A DNA stretch of 49,370 nucleotides from IMG/VR virus record IMGVR_UViG_3300025941_000035, positions 1 through 49,370 of that record; one strand, given 5' to 3'. A program made the position numbers and the translations under genes. How positions within the stretch are numbered: position 1 is the first letter of the stretch; every line of letters begins with the position of its first letter. The notes beneath the pieces are model-generated. The model did not search any database and was not told the DNA's origin. It worked only from the letters and a program-made list of their open reading frames with translations. Source of the stretch: a virus. Of the stretch, positions 17,502-27,500 are shown one piece after another.

Positions 17502-18031
17502 CACTGAGCAGCGACGAGCAGTTCGATCCGGACGACGGCCTGATCGACGCCATCATCACCTTCACCGGCTGTATCGGCAACGCCCTGGAGGACGTCTGCT
17601 CCTATGGCTGGACCATCGGTGAGTCCTACGTCCCCTTCGATGAGGACGAGGAGAACGAGGACCCGGACGACCCGTGCGACGTGGCCTGCACCCAGGCGTG
17701 GGTCCGCGTCATGAGCATCACCCCCTCGTCCGTGGACCCAACCTCCATGGACGGCAACGACTGCGCCATGATGCTGAACCTCCAACTGGAGGTGGGCATC
17801 CTGCGGTGCATCGAGCTACGCCAGGGAGGCGAGGCACCGACCGCCACCGAGGTGCTGGGCTACGCGATCCAGAGCGTCAACGACTCACGAGCGATCCTGC
17901 GGGCTGCGATGAACTGCGAGGTATGGGACTCCATCACGGCCGGGGAATGGCTGCCACAGGGGCCGCTAGGCGGTCAGTACGGCGGTACCTGGACGTTCAC
18001 CGTGACGGTCGACTCCGGCGTCGACTGCTAG
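17498..18031 (+). CDS. head-tail connector/tail terminator-like protein
   Basis: 177 residues, acidic and cysteine-rich, ending in GPLGGQYGGTWTFTVTV, an ending common in actinophage tail-terminator-like proteins. The central region MMLNLQLEVGILRC is beta-like. It lies between the adaptor and the HK97 gp10-like protein, where a stopper or terminator is expected. The exact assignment is uncertain. Confidence 0.5.
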   Translation: MTLSSDEQFDPDDGLIDAIITFTGCIGNALEDVCSYGWTIGESYVPFDEDEENEDPDDPCDVACTQAWVRVMSITPSSVDPTSMDGNDCAMMLNLQLEVGILRCIELRQGGEAPTATEVLGYAIQSVNDSRAILRAAMNCEVWDSITAGEWLPQGPLGGQYGGTWTFTVTVDSGVDC

Positions 18032-18043
18032 GTTTCCAGAAAC
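18032..18043. repeat. dispersed palindrome site 11
   Basis: GTTTCCAGAAAC in the 13-base gap between the connector stop and the gp10-like ATG, where it replaces any Shine-Dalgarno. Confidence 0.92.
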
Positions 18044-18044
18044 C

Positions 18045-19037
18045 ATGTCCATCGCCAGCCGGACCATCTTCAAGCGAGGCGCGAACGTCTCCGTCCTCGC
18101 GTACGGCCAAGCCCTGTTCGCCCCTGGCACTGAGGTGTCTCGGTGGAAGAACCGTTTCAGCCAGCGCATCCTGGCCGGAACCATTGCGGCGGCACCGACG
18201 AACCAGCGTCCTCGCTGGGCGCACTACGGCAAGCCGCTGAAAACCACCTTCACTGCGAACACCCGAACGAGGATCACGCATGGCGGCGGGTTCTTCTACG
18301 TAGCTGTGGGCTCGACGTCGCCGCACGCCTACTACGTCGACCAGGGCACGGGCATCTACGCCGGTAGCAGCGCCTACCCGGCCAAGATCCTCCCGCCCTG
18401 GCAGCACGGCGGTGCCAGCCTGTACGAGCACACGTGGAAGCCCGGTGGGCCTCAGGGCCGCACAGTGCCTCCGGTGATGATCCGAGGCCAGAAGCCCCAG
18501 GGGTTCTTCGACAAGGGGCTCAGGCGCGGGTTCGAGTCGATGCGGCTGCGGTCGTTCCAGGTACCCGGCGAGGGAGTCAGCGGCCTTGCCTCTGGCATGG
18601 CTACCTTCCCCGAGGGGCTCGCCAACTTCGTCGGTAACACCCCTGCCGACGCCGGGTTCATTGCGCAGTTGGAGGAGTGGCGCGCATGGCGTGATCGAGC
18701 GTTCGCCAAGCACGAGGGTCTCGGACGTGGCGGCGGCATCGGGAGCAGGGCGCACGTCAGGGCACTCACCAAGAACCGTCGTCCACGCCCCAACAAGCCC
18801 AAGCCGCCGAGCCGACCGAGCGACGCGCAGATCCACGCGATGCTGCTCCAGGCCATCCAGCGCGAGCGGACCGCCCTGCTTCACCAGGCGCGAGCCAAGT
18901 ACGTTGGCGACAAGGTGACTGTCAGCGGTCGGCTCAAGCACGACGGGGTGTACTCGTTCAAGGTCACGGTCACCCGCAACGGCCGGTCGGTCGAGTTCTG
19001 GGTGCCCAGCAACTATCAGGCCGCGCTGTCCCTGTGA
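18045..19037 (+). CDS. HK97 gp10-like tail completion protein
   Basis: 330 residues. The stretch HAYYVDQGTGIYAG, then ILPPWQHGG and a block ending FFDKGLRRGFESM is characteristic of HK97 gp10-like neck proteins. The usual family length is nearer 120-170 residues, so the C-terminal half, including a basic Pro/Lys/Arg linker (about 244-265) and a small beta-like ending, is an extension. It starts one base after a dispersed palindrome (18032-18043). Confidence 0.65.
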   Translation: MSIASRTIFKRGANVSVLAYGQALFAPGTEVSRWKNRFSQRILAGTIAAAPTNQRPRWAHYGKPLKTTFTANTRTRITHGGGFFYVAVGSTSPHAYYVDQGTGIYAGSSAYPAKILPPWQHGGASLYEHTWKPGGPQGRTVPPVMIRGQKPQGFFDKGLRRGFESMRLRSFQVPGEGVSGLASGMATFPEGLANFVGNTPADAGFIAQLEEWRAWRDRAFAKHEGLGRGGGIGSRAHVRALTKNRRPRPNKPKPPSRPSDAQIHAMLLQAIQRERTALLHQARAKYVGDKVTVSGRLKHDGVYSFKVTVTRNGRSVEFWVPSNYQAALSL

Positions 19038-19039
19038 GC

Positions 19040-19068
19040 GGTTTCTGGAAACCGTGATACCGTATTAC
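19040..19068 (+). promoter_or_regulatory. putative chaperone/tape-measure promoter with palindrome site 12
   Basis: Two -10 candidates: TACCGT (19058-19063) and TATTAC (19063-19068). The latter lies 17 bases after GGTTTC (19040-19045) of the palindrome. GTGATAC-C-GTATTAC is itself a near-palindrome. Confidence 0.4.
19041..19052. repeat. dispersed palindrome site 12
   Basis: GTTTCTGGAAAC flanked CG/CG, in the chaperone leader, followed by TGATACCGTATTACC. Confidence 0.92.
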
Positions 19069-19115
19069 CACACAGACGTGCACAGCCGACAGCACTAGAG
19101 ACAAGAGGAGCAGAC

Positions 19116-19514
19116 GTGAAGGAGTTCGTCACAGCGGTACAGGAGGCGGAGGCAGAAGCCGACCGCGAGGCCAAGATCGCTGCGCTCATCGAGCAGGGCA
19201 AGACTCAGGCAGAGGCGGAGCAGGAGGTTGACGGGTTCATCCCGTTCAAGATCGACGGCCGTGAACTACGGGCCTACCCCCTGCTGCCGGGGCAACTCGC
19301 GTTCATGATGGCGGCGCTCGGTCGTGGGCAGACCGCCGACACTCGGTTCGCGGCCATCATCAACATCATGATGTCGTCCCTGCGTGATGACGACCAGGAC
19401 TACTTCGAGTCTCGGCTCCTGACCCAGGACCCCAAGAAGTTGCTGCCCCTGGAGCAGGTCGAGGAGATTTTCGAGTTCCTCGCCGGGGAGTGGTTCGCCC
19501 GCCCTACCCAGTAG
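19116..19514 (+). CDS. tail assembly chaperone (gpG-like)
   Basis: 132 residues, GTG start with AAGAGGAG upstream, acidic, helical, lying two frames before the tape measure. Such proteins coat the tape measure during tail assembly. Its 3' end overlaps an open -1 frame (19490-19777), the standard arrangement for a programmed frameshift that makes a longer gpGT form. Its leader (19038-19115) holds a dispersed palindrome and a promoter-like sequence. Confidence 0.8.
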   Translation: MKEFVTAVQEAEAEADREAKIAALIEQGKTQAEAEQEVDGFIPFKIDGRELRAYPLLPGQLAFMMAALGRGQTADTRFAAIINIMMSSLRDDDQDYFESRLLTQDPKKLLPLEQVEEIFEFLAGEWFARPTQ

Positions 19515-19777
19515 CAGTCCGACTCTGCATAATCCTGTCGGAGCGGTGGCCTGAGATCGAAGCGGCGTACCACGCCAGCCCCAGGCCGCTGCTGAGGCTC
19601 AGCCCGCCGTCGATCCTGAACTACGTCTACACGTGGTGCATCGAGCGTGTACCACACGACGACCTCGATCAGTGGCTTGAGGATCTGGTGGACCTGCTAC
19701 CGTGGCAGGACTCGACCAGTGCCGCCGCCGAGGCGGTAGAATCAGCGTCGTTCTTCGCCATGCAGGCGAGACAGTGA
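19490..19777 (+). CDS. tail assembly chaperone extension (gpT-like, -1 frame)
   Basis: A 95-residue frame in -1 relative to the preceding chaperone, overlapping its last 25 bases and open further upstream to at least 19430. The local start would be a GTG with no Shine-Dalgarno, which favours expression as a frameshift fusion starting at 19116. No textbook heptamer is evident; the C-rich run near 19496-19509 is the most likely slip region. Helical, with WLEDLVDLLPW near the middle. Confidence 0.7.
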   Translation: MVRPPYPVAVRLCIILSERWPEIEAAYHASPRPLLRLSPPSILNYVYTWCIERVPHDDLDQWLEDLVDLLPWQDSTSAAAEAVESASFFAMQARQ

Positions 19778-19787
19778 GGCGGTCGGC

Positions 19788-22700
19788 ATGAAGCGAGGGA
19801 CGCGCGTAGGCCAGGCGTACGTCGCTCTCACGGTCGACGGCTCCGGAATCAACGAGGACATCCGCGATTCTGTCAACGAGTCTGAGGACGAGCTAGGCGA
19901 CTCCGGCGAGCGGGGCGGCGGACGGTGGCGGGACAGGTTCAGCCGCGAGGCGTTCGGCAAGAAGTGGGACGACATCCGCGAGCGGGCCGGTGGCAAACTC
20001 CGTGAGAGCCTCGGTGAGGCTGGCGACGACGCGGCCAAGGACTTCACGAAGAAGTTCGGCAACAATATTGACGGCGACATACTGGAGCGGATCGGTGACC
20101 GGCTCGGGGCCAACTTCGCTGGGCACATGCTGGACGCTCTCAACCACGCCTTCGGTGACGCGGACACCAACCACCTCGGAGCGCTGTTCGAGAAGCTGAT
20201 GACCGAGGCCGAGACCGCAGGCACCAGGGGTGGCCGATCGGTTTCTGGAAACAAGGGTCTCGGTGACCGACTGTTCGGCGGCACCTACCGGAACAACGCG
20301 ATCAACCTCCTGGCTAAGTCTCTGGCCGGACTCACCAACCTGACCGAGAGCGCGGTCAACGGGATCACAGGTCTGTTCAAGTCTGTCGCGGAGGGGGCGG
20401 CGGAGGGTGAGCAGGGCGCGACCTTCATGGAGAAGCTCAGCGCAGGCGCGAGCGAACTCGCTGCGTCAGGCCCTGCTGCCGCCGCAGCGATCGTGGCTGT
20501 CGGTGTCGCCATGACCTTCCTCGTCAGCATCGCCAATGCCCTGCTCGCCATCGTCGTTGCGCTCGCTGCCACTATCACTTCGGCCCTGGTCGGCGCGCTG
20601 GCTGTTGGCGCTGCCGGACTCACCGCCGTCGCCGCTGCCGCTGGGCTGGGCGTGCTCGCGTTCATGTCCATGACGGACGCGCAGAAGCACCTGCTCTCCG
20701 AGGGGTTCAAGCCTCTGCACGAGGAGGCCATCGGGCTCGGGCAGGTAATGCTCCACGACCTGATTCCCGCCTTCGACACGTGGTCTCGTAACCTCCAGAT
20801 CGCGCTTGCCTACGCCAAGCCGCTGGCCGACGTGATGGGTGGCGCGCTGGCAGAGGCAGGGAGTGTGTTCTCCGCTTCGCTGTCAGGACCCGGGGTGCAA
20901 CTGTTCATCACGTCGCTGTCGACGGTTCTCCTCCCCCTGCTGTTCAACCTGTCCGCGGCGATGGGCGGGTTCCTCAATGGCACCCTCGCGCTGTTCGCTG
21001 CCGTCCTGCCGATGGTGCTGAGGTTCTCGATCTACCTCAACAAGGTGGCTACGTCGTTCTCTGCGTGGGCGACCAGCGCCAAGGGCCAGAACGCCATCAC
21101 CGACTTCGTGAACCGTGCGCTCGACTCGCTCAACTCCCTGTGGAACTTCATCAAGGCCATCGGCGGGCTGATCGCTGCCGTCCTGTTCAGCCCGTCCGGG
21201 CAGCAGACCGGCAACAACATCTTCGACCGGATGACCAAGGCGGTCCAGCGGTTCACGAACTATCTCCAGCAGGACGACCGGCTGGACAAGTGGTTCAAGC
21301 AGGGCGAGGAGTTCGCCATCGCCCTGGGCAACGCCATCAAGCTGATCGGGAAGATCCTCCAGTCGCTCAACCAGTCCGGTGTGATCGACGGCATCTCGCG
21401 TCTGGTCGACATCGCGGTCAGTTCGTATGACGCCTTCAAGAAACTGCCTCGCGTCATCGAGGATCTCGTGTTCCCGCTCCAGGGAGTGTCCGACCTCATC
21501 GGCTACATCGGAGACGGGATCAGCGGACTGAGCAACCTGATGGACGAACTCACCGGTAAGTCGGTCAACGTCCTCGAACTCATCCGCCAGACCATCGCCG
21601 ACGCCACGAACCAGAGCGCTCTGGACACACTCCTCAACCCGGGGGGCGCGTACACCCAGCCGGACGCCACCGCCCCGACGACCACGGCCACGGCCACGGC
21701 GACTCCCACCCTGCAAGACCTCATGGACCAGTTGCAGCACTCCGGTGCCGACGCCCTGGCACAGACCAACCTCCCTCCCAAGGGGCAGTTGTCGGATGCG
21801 CAGTTGGCGCAGTACCAGGCGCTGGCCGACTCGCTCATCAAGAACGGCCCGACCGTCGTTCAGCAGATCAAGCAGGCGCTGGCGAACATCGGCAAGACGA
21901 TCACCAAGGTGGTCTCGGATGCGAACGCCAGCCTCGCTGCCGGACTGGAGACCGCTGCTCAGAGCCTCGATGCCGGGGAGGTGGCGTCCTCGTTGCAGGG
22001 TCTGATCGACTCGCAGACCTCCACCTTGCAGAGCACTATCCAGAAGCTCAAGTCCAACGGAGCCGCCCTCGTGACGGCTGCGCAGGACTCGCTGAACGCC
22101 GCTGCTCAGAACCTCGCCTCGGCCACCACGCAGAAGGAGGCGAACGCCGCGCTCGCTGCCATCGCCAAGGCCGAGAAGCAGTTGAAGAAGGCTCGCAAGG
22201 CGCAGGCCCAGATCAACGTGGAGGCGCAGGCGCTACAGGACTCGATCAATGCGGGCACCAAGATCGTCAAGGCGCAGGAGGTGTTCACCCAGGCGAACGC
22301 CGACCTGCTGGCGAACGGGTTCGCCGCCGTGAACGCCACGCTGGCTGACTACGCCGACGCCCGCGCTCAGGTGGCGAAGAAGCTGGAGGACGCGAACACC
22401 GCGCTGGACGCGGCCATCTCCCTGCGTGACACCTACAAGCAGTCGATCTCCAGCGCCGTCGAGTCGTTCGCCGCGCTCACCACGGCGCAGGCGCAGACGA
22501 TCAACGGTGTGGCCCAGGCACTCACGTCCAACGACATCACCACCAACCTCCAGACCAAGCTCGACCAGATCAAGACGTTCCAGGCGAACCTGAACACGCT
22601 ACTAGCCAGGGGGCTGAGCCAGAACGCCTACAAGCAGTTGCTCGACGCGGGTGTGGAGCAGGGTGGTGCGTACGCCGCTGCACTCGTTGGTGGCGGGAGC

Positions 22701-23201
22701 GGTGCGGTCCAGTCGGTCAACTCCCTGACCCAGCAGATCAGCGACACTGCTGCGGCGCTGGGGCTCCAGGCTTCCAACCGTCTCTACCAGGCCGGTGTGG
22801 ACGCCGCACAGGGGCTTGTGGACGGGCTCACCAGCCTGTCGGCGGAACTGGACAGCGCGGCCACTAAGCTCGGGGAGTCCATTGCCGCCGCCCTCAAGGA
22901 CGCGCTCGGCATCCACTCCCCGTCCACGGTCATGTTCGACGCCATGTACACCGGGGTGGGTGACGGACTGGTGGGCGGTCTCGACGCCACGCACAGCAAG
23001 GTCGGGCACGCGGTCGGCCGACTGTCCGACAAGATCGCGGTCAGTCCGGAGGTGGCCGCGTGGGCTGCCTCGCAGGGCCGTAGCCCGGTTTCTGGAAACC
23101 AGGACCCGAGGTTCCGCGACCTGATCGTGAACACGCCCACTGAGGACCCCGAGGCCGTGGCGTACGAGGTTCTCAACGAGGTCACTGGAAGGCTGCCCTG
23201 A
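19788..23201 (+). CDS. tape measure protein
   Basis: 1137 residues, the longest protein in the window, setting tail length and ejected with DNA. An N-terminal charged region is followed by a long hydrophobic Ala/Val-rich stretch (about 220-300), helical and coiled-coil segments (about 640-920, Ala/Gln/Lys-rich) and a C-terminal GIHSPSTVMFDAMYTGVGDG motif typical of tape measures. Two dispersed palindromes encode VSGN at about 152-155 and 1101-1104. Its stop overlaps the next ATG. By the usual 1.5 angstrom per residue rule a tail near 170 nm is expected. Confidence 0.92.
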   Translation: MKRGTRVGQAYVALTVDGSGINEDIRDSVNESEDELGDSGERGGGRWRDRFSREAFGKKWDDIRERAGGKLRESLGEAGDDAAKDFTKKFGNNIDGDILERIGDRLGANFAGHMLDALNHAFGDADTNHLGALFEKLMTEAETAGTRGGRSVSGNKGLGDRLFGGTYRNNAINLLAKSLAGLTNLTESAVNGITGLFKSVAEGAAEGEQGATFMEKLSAGASELAASGPAAAAAIVAVGVAMTFLVSIANALLAIVVALAATITSALVGALAVGAAGLTAVAAAAGLGVLAFMSMTDAQKHLLSEGFKPLHEEAIGLGQVMLHDLIPAFDTWSRNLQIALAYAKPLADVMGGALAEAGSVFSASLSGPGVQLFITSLSTVLLPLLFNLSAAMGGFLNGTLALFAAVLPMVLRFSIYLNKVATSFSAWATSAKGQNAITDFVNRALDSLNSLWNFIKAIGGLIAAVLFSPSGQQTGNNIFDRMTKAVQRFTNYLQQDDRLDKWFKQGEEFAIALGNAIKLIGKILQSLNQSGVIDGISRLVDIAVSSYDAFKKLPRVIEDLVFPLQGVSDLIGYIGDGISGLSNLMDELTGKSVNVLELIRQTIADATNQSALDTLLNPGGAYTQPDATAPTTTATATATPTLQDLMDQLQHSGADALAQTNLPPKGQLSDAQLAQYQALADSLIKNGPTVVQQIKQALANIGKTITKVVSDANASLAAGLETAAQSLDAGEVASSLQGLIDSQTSTLQSTIQKLKSNGAALVTAAQDSLNAAAQNLASATTQKEANAALAAIAKAEKQLKKARKAQAQINVEAQALQDSINAGTKIVKAQEVFTQANADLLANGFAAVNATLADYADARAQVAKKLEDANTALDAAISLRDTYKQSISSAVESFAALTTAQAQTINGVAQALTSNDITTNLQTKLDQIKTFQANLNTLLARGLSQNAYKQLLDAGVEQGGAYAAALVGGGSGAVQSVNSLTQQISDTAAALGLQASNRLYQAGVDAAQGLVDGLTSLSAELDSAATKLGESIAAALKDALGIHSPSTVMFDAMYTGVGDGLVGGLDATHSKVGHAVGRLSDKIAVSPEVAAWAASQGRSPVSGNQDPRFRDLIVNTPTEDPEAVAYEVLNEVTGRLP
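20241..20252. repeat. dispersed palindrome site 13
   Basis: GTTTCTGGAAAC in the tape measure gene (VSGN). Confidence 0.9.
23088..23099. repeat. dispersed palindrome site 14
   Basis: GTTTCTGGAAAC near the 3' end of the tape measure gene (VSGN). The gap from site 13, 2847 bp, is the largest. Confidence 0.9.
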
Positions 23202-24490
23202 TGGCGTACGACGGCTGGATGGAGTTCAACGGGCAGGAGTTCATCAACGTCGCCCGTACGGCTCGACTGGCTCGGGCCATCGGGCTCGACACCGTGCGCA
23301 TCCGCGAGGAGTTGGTGGCGACACTGGAGGGCATCACCATCGGATCGGGCTTCGGCACCGGGATGTTCGGCTTCGGCCCGTTCGGTGAGGCTGCCGACTC
23401 GACCTTCTACTCCGACATCACCTTGGCCCCGTGGTACGACGCGGGGGTTCCGGCCAGCATGGAGTTCGCTGGTATCGTCCCTCTGTCCTTCCGGGGGCTG
23501 GACGACTCGACGCTGACCCGGGAGGTCACCGAGTACGTCACCGATGGCGGGAACACGGGCAGGGCCAGGAACGCGACCCTGCCCATCGTCGCCAGCGTGG
23601 CTCTCGTAGCCACCACCGAGCGTGGCGCTGAGTACGGCAAGCGGTGGATGGACAGGGTGCTGCGCAACACCGGCTCGGCGTCGTTCTGCCGGGGTGCGGA
23701 TCTCTACTACTTCCGCTACCTGGGCGACGACGCCCCTCTGGTTCACCGCCGTGACGTCAGCCTGACCCGCGGGTCCTCGATCACCCGCAAGAAGATCAGC
23801 GCCTGCTCGTCCACCTGGCTCGCTACCTTCACGCTGACGGCTGGTGACTCGTACGAGTATGGGCAGGCACTCGATCAGGTCGATGACCTCGGCGGCACCG
23901 TCGAGGGGGAGGGACTGGCGACCAGCGGCTCACTGACCCTGACTCAGGTCGACTGTCCCGTCTACGACTACACGCCGATCTACGACCCCCTGCACCCCGC
24001 TCTGATCCCCTCGCCCACCGCTCCGGACTTCCTGCCTGCCGGGTGGGCCATCGACGCGGGCATGTCCTTCACCCGCTACTGGGCGAGGCTGAACCCGGTG
24101 GAGCCCAGCGACTTCTTCCTGGTCCCCAAGGTGGTGCTGTCCACAGCTACCGAGGCACGCATGGTGCGCATCGGGGTCTGGTCCTCCGACGCCGACCCGT
24201 CCGACCAGTGCGGCCCGCTGTGGAGTGTCGTCGTCTCCTACCTGCCGCCCGACCTCAACTTCTACATCGACGGCGAGCAGCAGGCGTCCTACGCATGGGA
24301 CGGCACCACGCCGGTCGTGCGCCGGACCGACAGCCTCACCTACTCGCCGGACGCTCGGCCTGTACAGTGGGCGGCGTTCAACGATTCCGTCGGCCTGATG
24401 GTGACGCTGGACCTGTTCGCGGACAGCAGTGGGATCGAGGGTGACGGTGATGTCCGTATGGCCCTGTCGCTGATCCCCAAGTCCGACTAG
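23201..24490 (+). CDS. minor tail protein (distal tail-like)
   Basis: 429 residues, translationally coupled to the tape measure (TGATG). The position immediately after the tape measure and the beta-rich content fit a distal-tail/baseplate hub protein of the Dit type with a C-terminal beta domain (about 270-429). Its TAG stop shares its last base with a dispersed palindrome. Sugar binding by the C-terminal part is possible but not shown. Confidence 0.7.
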   Translation: MAYDGWMEFNGQEFINVARTARLARAIGLDTVRIREELVATLEGITIGSGFGTGMFGFGPFGEAADSTFYSDITLAPWYDAGVPASMEFAGIVPLSFRGLDDSTLTREVTEYVTDGGNTGRARNATLPIVASVALVATTERGAEYGKRWMDRVLRNTGSASFCRGADLYYFRYLGDDAPLVHRRDVSLTRGSSITRKKISACSSTWLATFTLTAGDSYEYGQALDQVDDLGGTVEGEGLATSGSLTLTQVDCPVYDYTPIYDPLHPALIPSPTAPDFLPAGWAIDAGMSFTRYWARLNPVEPSDFFLVPKVVLSTATEARMVRIGVWSSDADPSDQCGPLWSVVVSYLPPDLNFYIDGEQQASYAWDGTTPVVRRTDSLTYSPDARPVQWAAFNDSVGLMVTLDLFADSSGIEGDGDVRMALSLIPKSD

Positions 24491-24501
24491 TTTCCAGAAA
24501 C
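24490..24501. repeat. dispersed palindrome site 15
   Basis: GTTTCCAGAAAC; its first G is the last base of the TAG stop of the minor tail gene. Confidence 0.92.
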
Positions 24502-24519
24502 CGATAGGGGGTAGAGCGC

Positions 24520-27500
24520 GTGGTCTCATGGGCGCAGGACGGCATCATCTCCGGCACGATCCGTGATGCCCTCAAGACGACGCCGGGATCGACGGGCTCG
24601 CGGACCAAGGTCCTCAACATCGCTGACGCCGCCATCGACAGCCTTGGTACCTCCTACGCCGGACTGTTCACCATCAACGGGAGCGTGGATGCGGAGATCA
24701 CCACCCGTGTCCAGTATCACGTGCCCCACAACCAGTCGTCCGGTGGCGGTGGGTGGGAGGGCAGGTACGCCCGACTCAACAGCGATGTCGTCATCAGCGG
24801 GGTGTTCAACTGGACCTCTGGTGACGTGACCGCCGCTACCACCGCATCGCAGGGCATGGTCGCCACCGTGTTCCTGGTGCCCGACACCGTGGATGGGGTC
24901 CGCCAGTTCACCGACGTGCCCAGCCCCACCCGCCTGCTGGCCGTGGGAGCCGACCCGCTGAGCGGCTCGCAGGTGTTCCGCTCCCCGGACAACGCCAGCG
25001 TCGCAGGCAACAACGCCTTCGAGATCACCATTCCCAGCATCAACCTCGCGCCGAACACCAAGTACTGGGCGCTGTTGGCCCCCTGTTTCTTCAACCCGTT
25101 CACAACGCCGAGCTTCACCAACGACATCCCTCGGACCCCGGTGGACACCAAGTGTCGTGCGCTCTCGTTCTGGACCAACCGGACCCCGCTGGCCCCTACG
25201 ATCACCTCGCCTGACAACGGCACGCTGGTCACGGCCGGTGAGGAGATCACGTTCTCGTTCACCCCCAACGATCCCGATGCCCTTCCGGACGCACCCGACG
25301 AGCAGTTCAACTGGTCGTTCGCGGACCTGGCTGGTGTGCAGGTCCAGTACGCGGCTCAGCCCACCGAGGACGACCCGACCCCGACATGGACCGATCTGCC
25401 CATCGTCACGATGAGCGGGGACATGACGGTAGGCGACGGGTGGTTCATCGAGAACTCGGACAGCACCCTGCCGCAGGACGGGGCCGAGGCCCTCCGCAAC
25501 AACCGGACCATGAAGATCATCTGTGGCAGCAGTCTGTTGAAGGTGGGTCAGGGCAACCTCCCCTCCGGGCAGTGGCAGCTACGGGTGCGCACCTTCGACT
25601 ACGGCCACTCGATGACGACCGTCCGACAGGACGACGTGTCCGTCCCGCCCAACCAGTACGCGGTGCACGGCTATGGCCCGCTCGGGACCAGAGGTCCGCT
25701 CGGTCCGGTGACTGCGGCCATGGGTCCGTTCCCAGCCACGAACTACACACCCGACACGTTCCCCGCCGAGAACACCTCGCCCTGGTCCGAGCCCGTAAAC
25801 CTCACGATTGCGACCCAGGTCCCGCCGCCGACGCTGACGAGCCCTATCAACCGCAATGCGATCCCGGTCAACGTGCCTGTCACGCTGCGCTGGAAGTACC
25901 GGAACACGCACCGGCCTCCCAACCCGCAGGCGAAGCGGGAGGTTCAGATCCGCAAGGTCGGGGACCTGGCGTGGACGACCTTGGTTTCTGGAAACCAGAC
26001 CGACGAGTTCTACGACATCGCCACCCCCGCCGCCAACCTGGCGGACCCGCCCGCTTACCCCACGCCGGTCGAGTACTTCGCTGACGGCGGCTTCGAGGGT
26101 GGCACCCTCGATGGGTGGCAGACCACTTCGGTCAACGGTCTGACCAACCACAACTACACCGGTTCCGGGCAGCCACCGCACTCGGGGAACAGGGCGCTCG
26201 TCCTGAACCCGGTGAGCGCTATTGCCCCGGTGATCTACCACTACTTCGACTTCGTGTTCCCCCCTGCCTTCTACACTCTTGAGGGTTGGGTCACGAACGG
26301 CAACGCCGGGTGGGTGATCGTTCAGTTCATGTTCACCAACCTGTCGCAGGAGGCGTTTCCTCCTGAGACTGGCCGAGTGGTCATGATCGACGGGTCGCCT
26401 GGATGGCAGCGGGTCCTGTTTGAGAACGTACCGGTTCCGCTCGGTGCCACACAGGCATTGATCTCCGTTAACGCCGTGGAGAACGTGGACGCGCCGGACC
26501 CCGCGACCGACGTGTCGGAAGTCTGGCTCGATGACTGGTCGCTCCGGGGCTCTCTGTCCAACCCCGTCGACCCCCCGGTGTACCCGGCCGACGTCATCGT
26601 GGACCAGGCCCCGATCACCTACACGCTGGAGGCGTCGTTCGAGTACGAGTGGAGGGTGCGCGTAGCTGACTCGGCGCACGTCACCTCCGAGTGGAGCGAC
26701 CCGTCCCGGTTCTGGATAGTCCCCCAGGGCTCCGAGTCCCTGGTCCCTGCCGGGACCATCGACGGTGGGACGCTGGGCTGTGGCACGCACCGGGTGGAAA
26801 TCTACCGGCGAGGCGGACTTACTCGCGTAGGAGAGATCACGCAGGTCTCCTACGTCGACTGGTCCCGTGTACGCGATGACATCAGTGATGCCAAGATCGT
26901 CGTCTCCGGCTGGGACGTGGACTGCGGTGAGCTGCTCAAGGACCTACAGACGTGGGCCTATGAGGTGGTCATCTTCCGCGACAACGGCATCAGTGTCGAC
27001 CGGGTGTGGGAGGGTCCTATCACCCTGCTCTCGTACGAGAACAACCAGGTCACGATCAACGCCAAGGACGTGATGGCCTACGTCTATCGCAGGATCATCA
27101 AGCAGGCCATGAACGACTCGGGTGCTGTCGGCGGCGACACGGTGACCAACCGCGCAACGCGCATCCTCCAGAACGTGCTCGCCCCCGACGACCCGAACCT
27201 GCTCCGGTACCTGACCACGGTCTACGGCGTGGACGACGCGACCGAGTACCGCAACCTGCCGCCCTACTCCCGAACCGCGTTCGAGGAGATTGACGACATG
27301 GCCGCGAACGCCGGTCTGGACTACGCGGCGGTCGGCAGGGCGATCCTGGTGTGGGGCACCAAGAACCCACTCGGGGTACTGCCCGAGTTCCGTGACGAGA
27401 ACCTCGGCTCCTCGCCCATCGTCAGCGAGTACGGCATGAGCATGGCGAACCTCTACTCCGTCTCGGACGGCAACGGGGTGCACGGCGAGGCCAACCGGCT

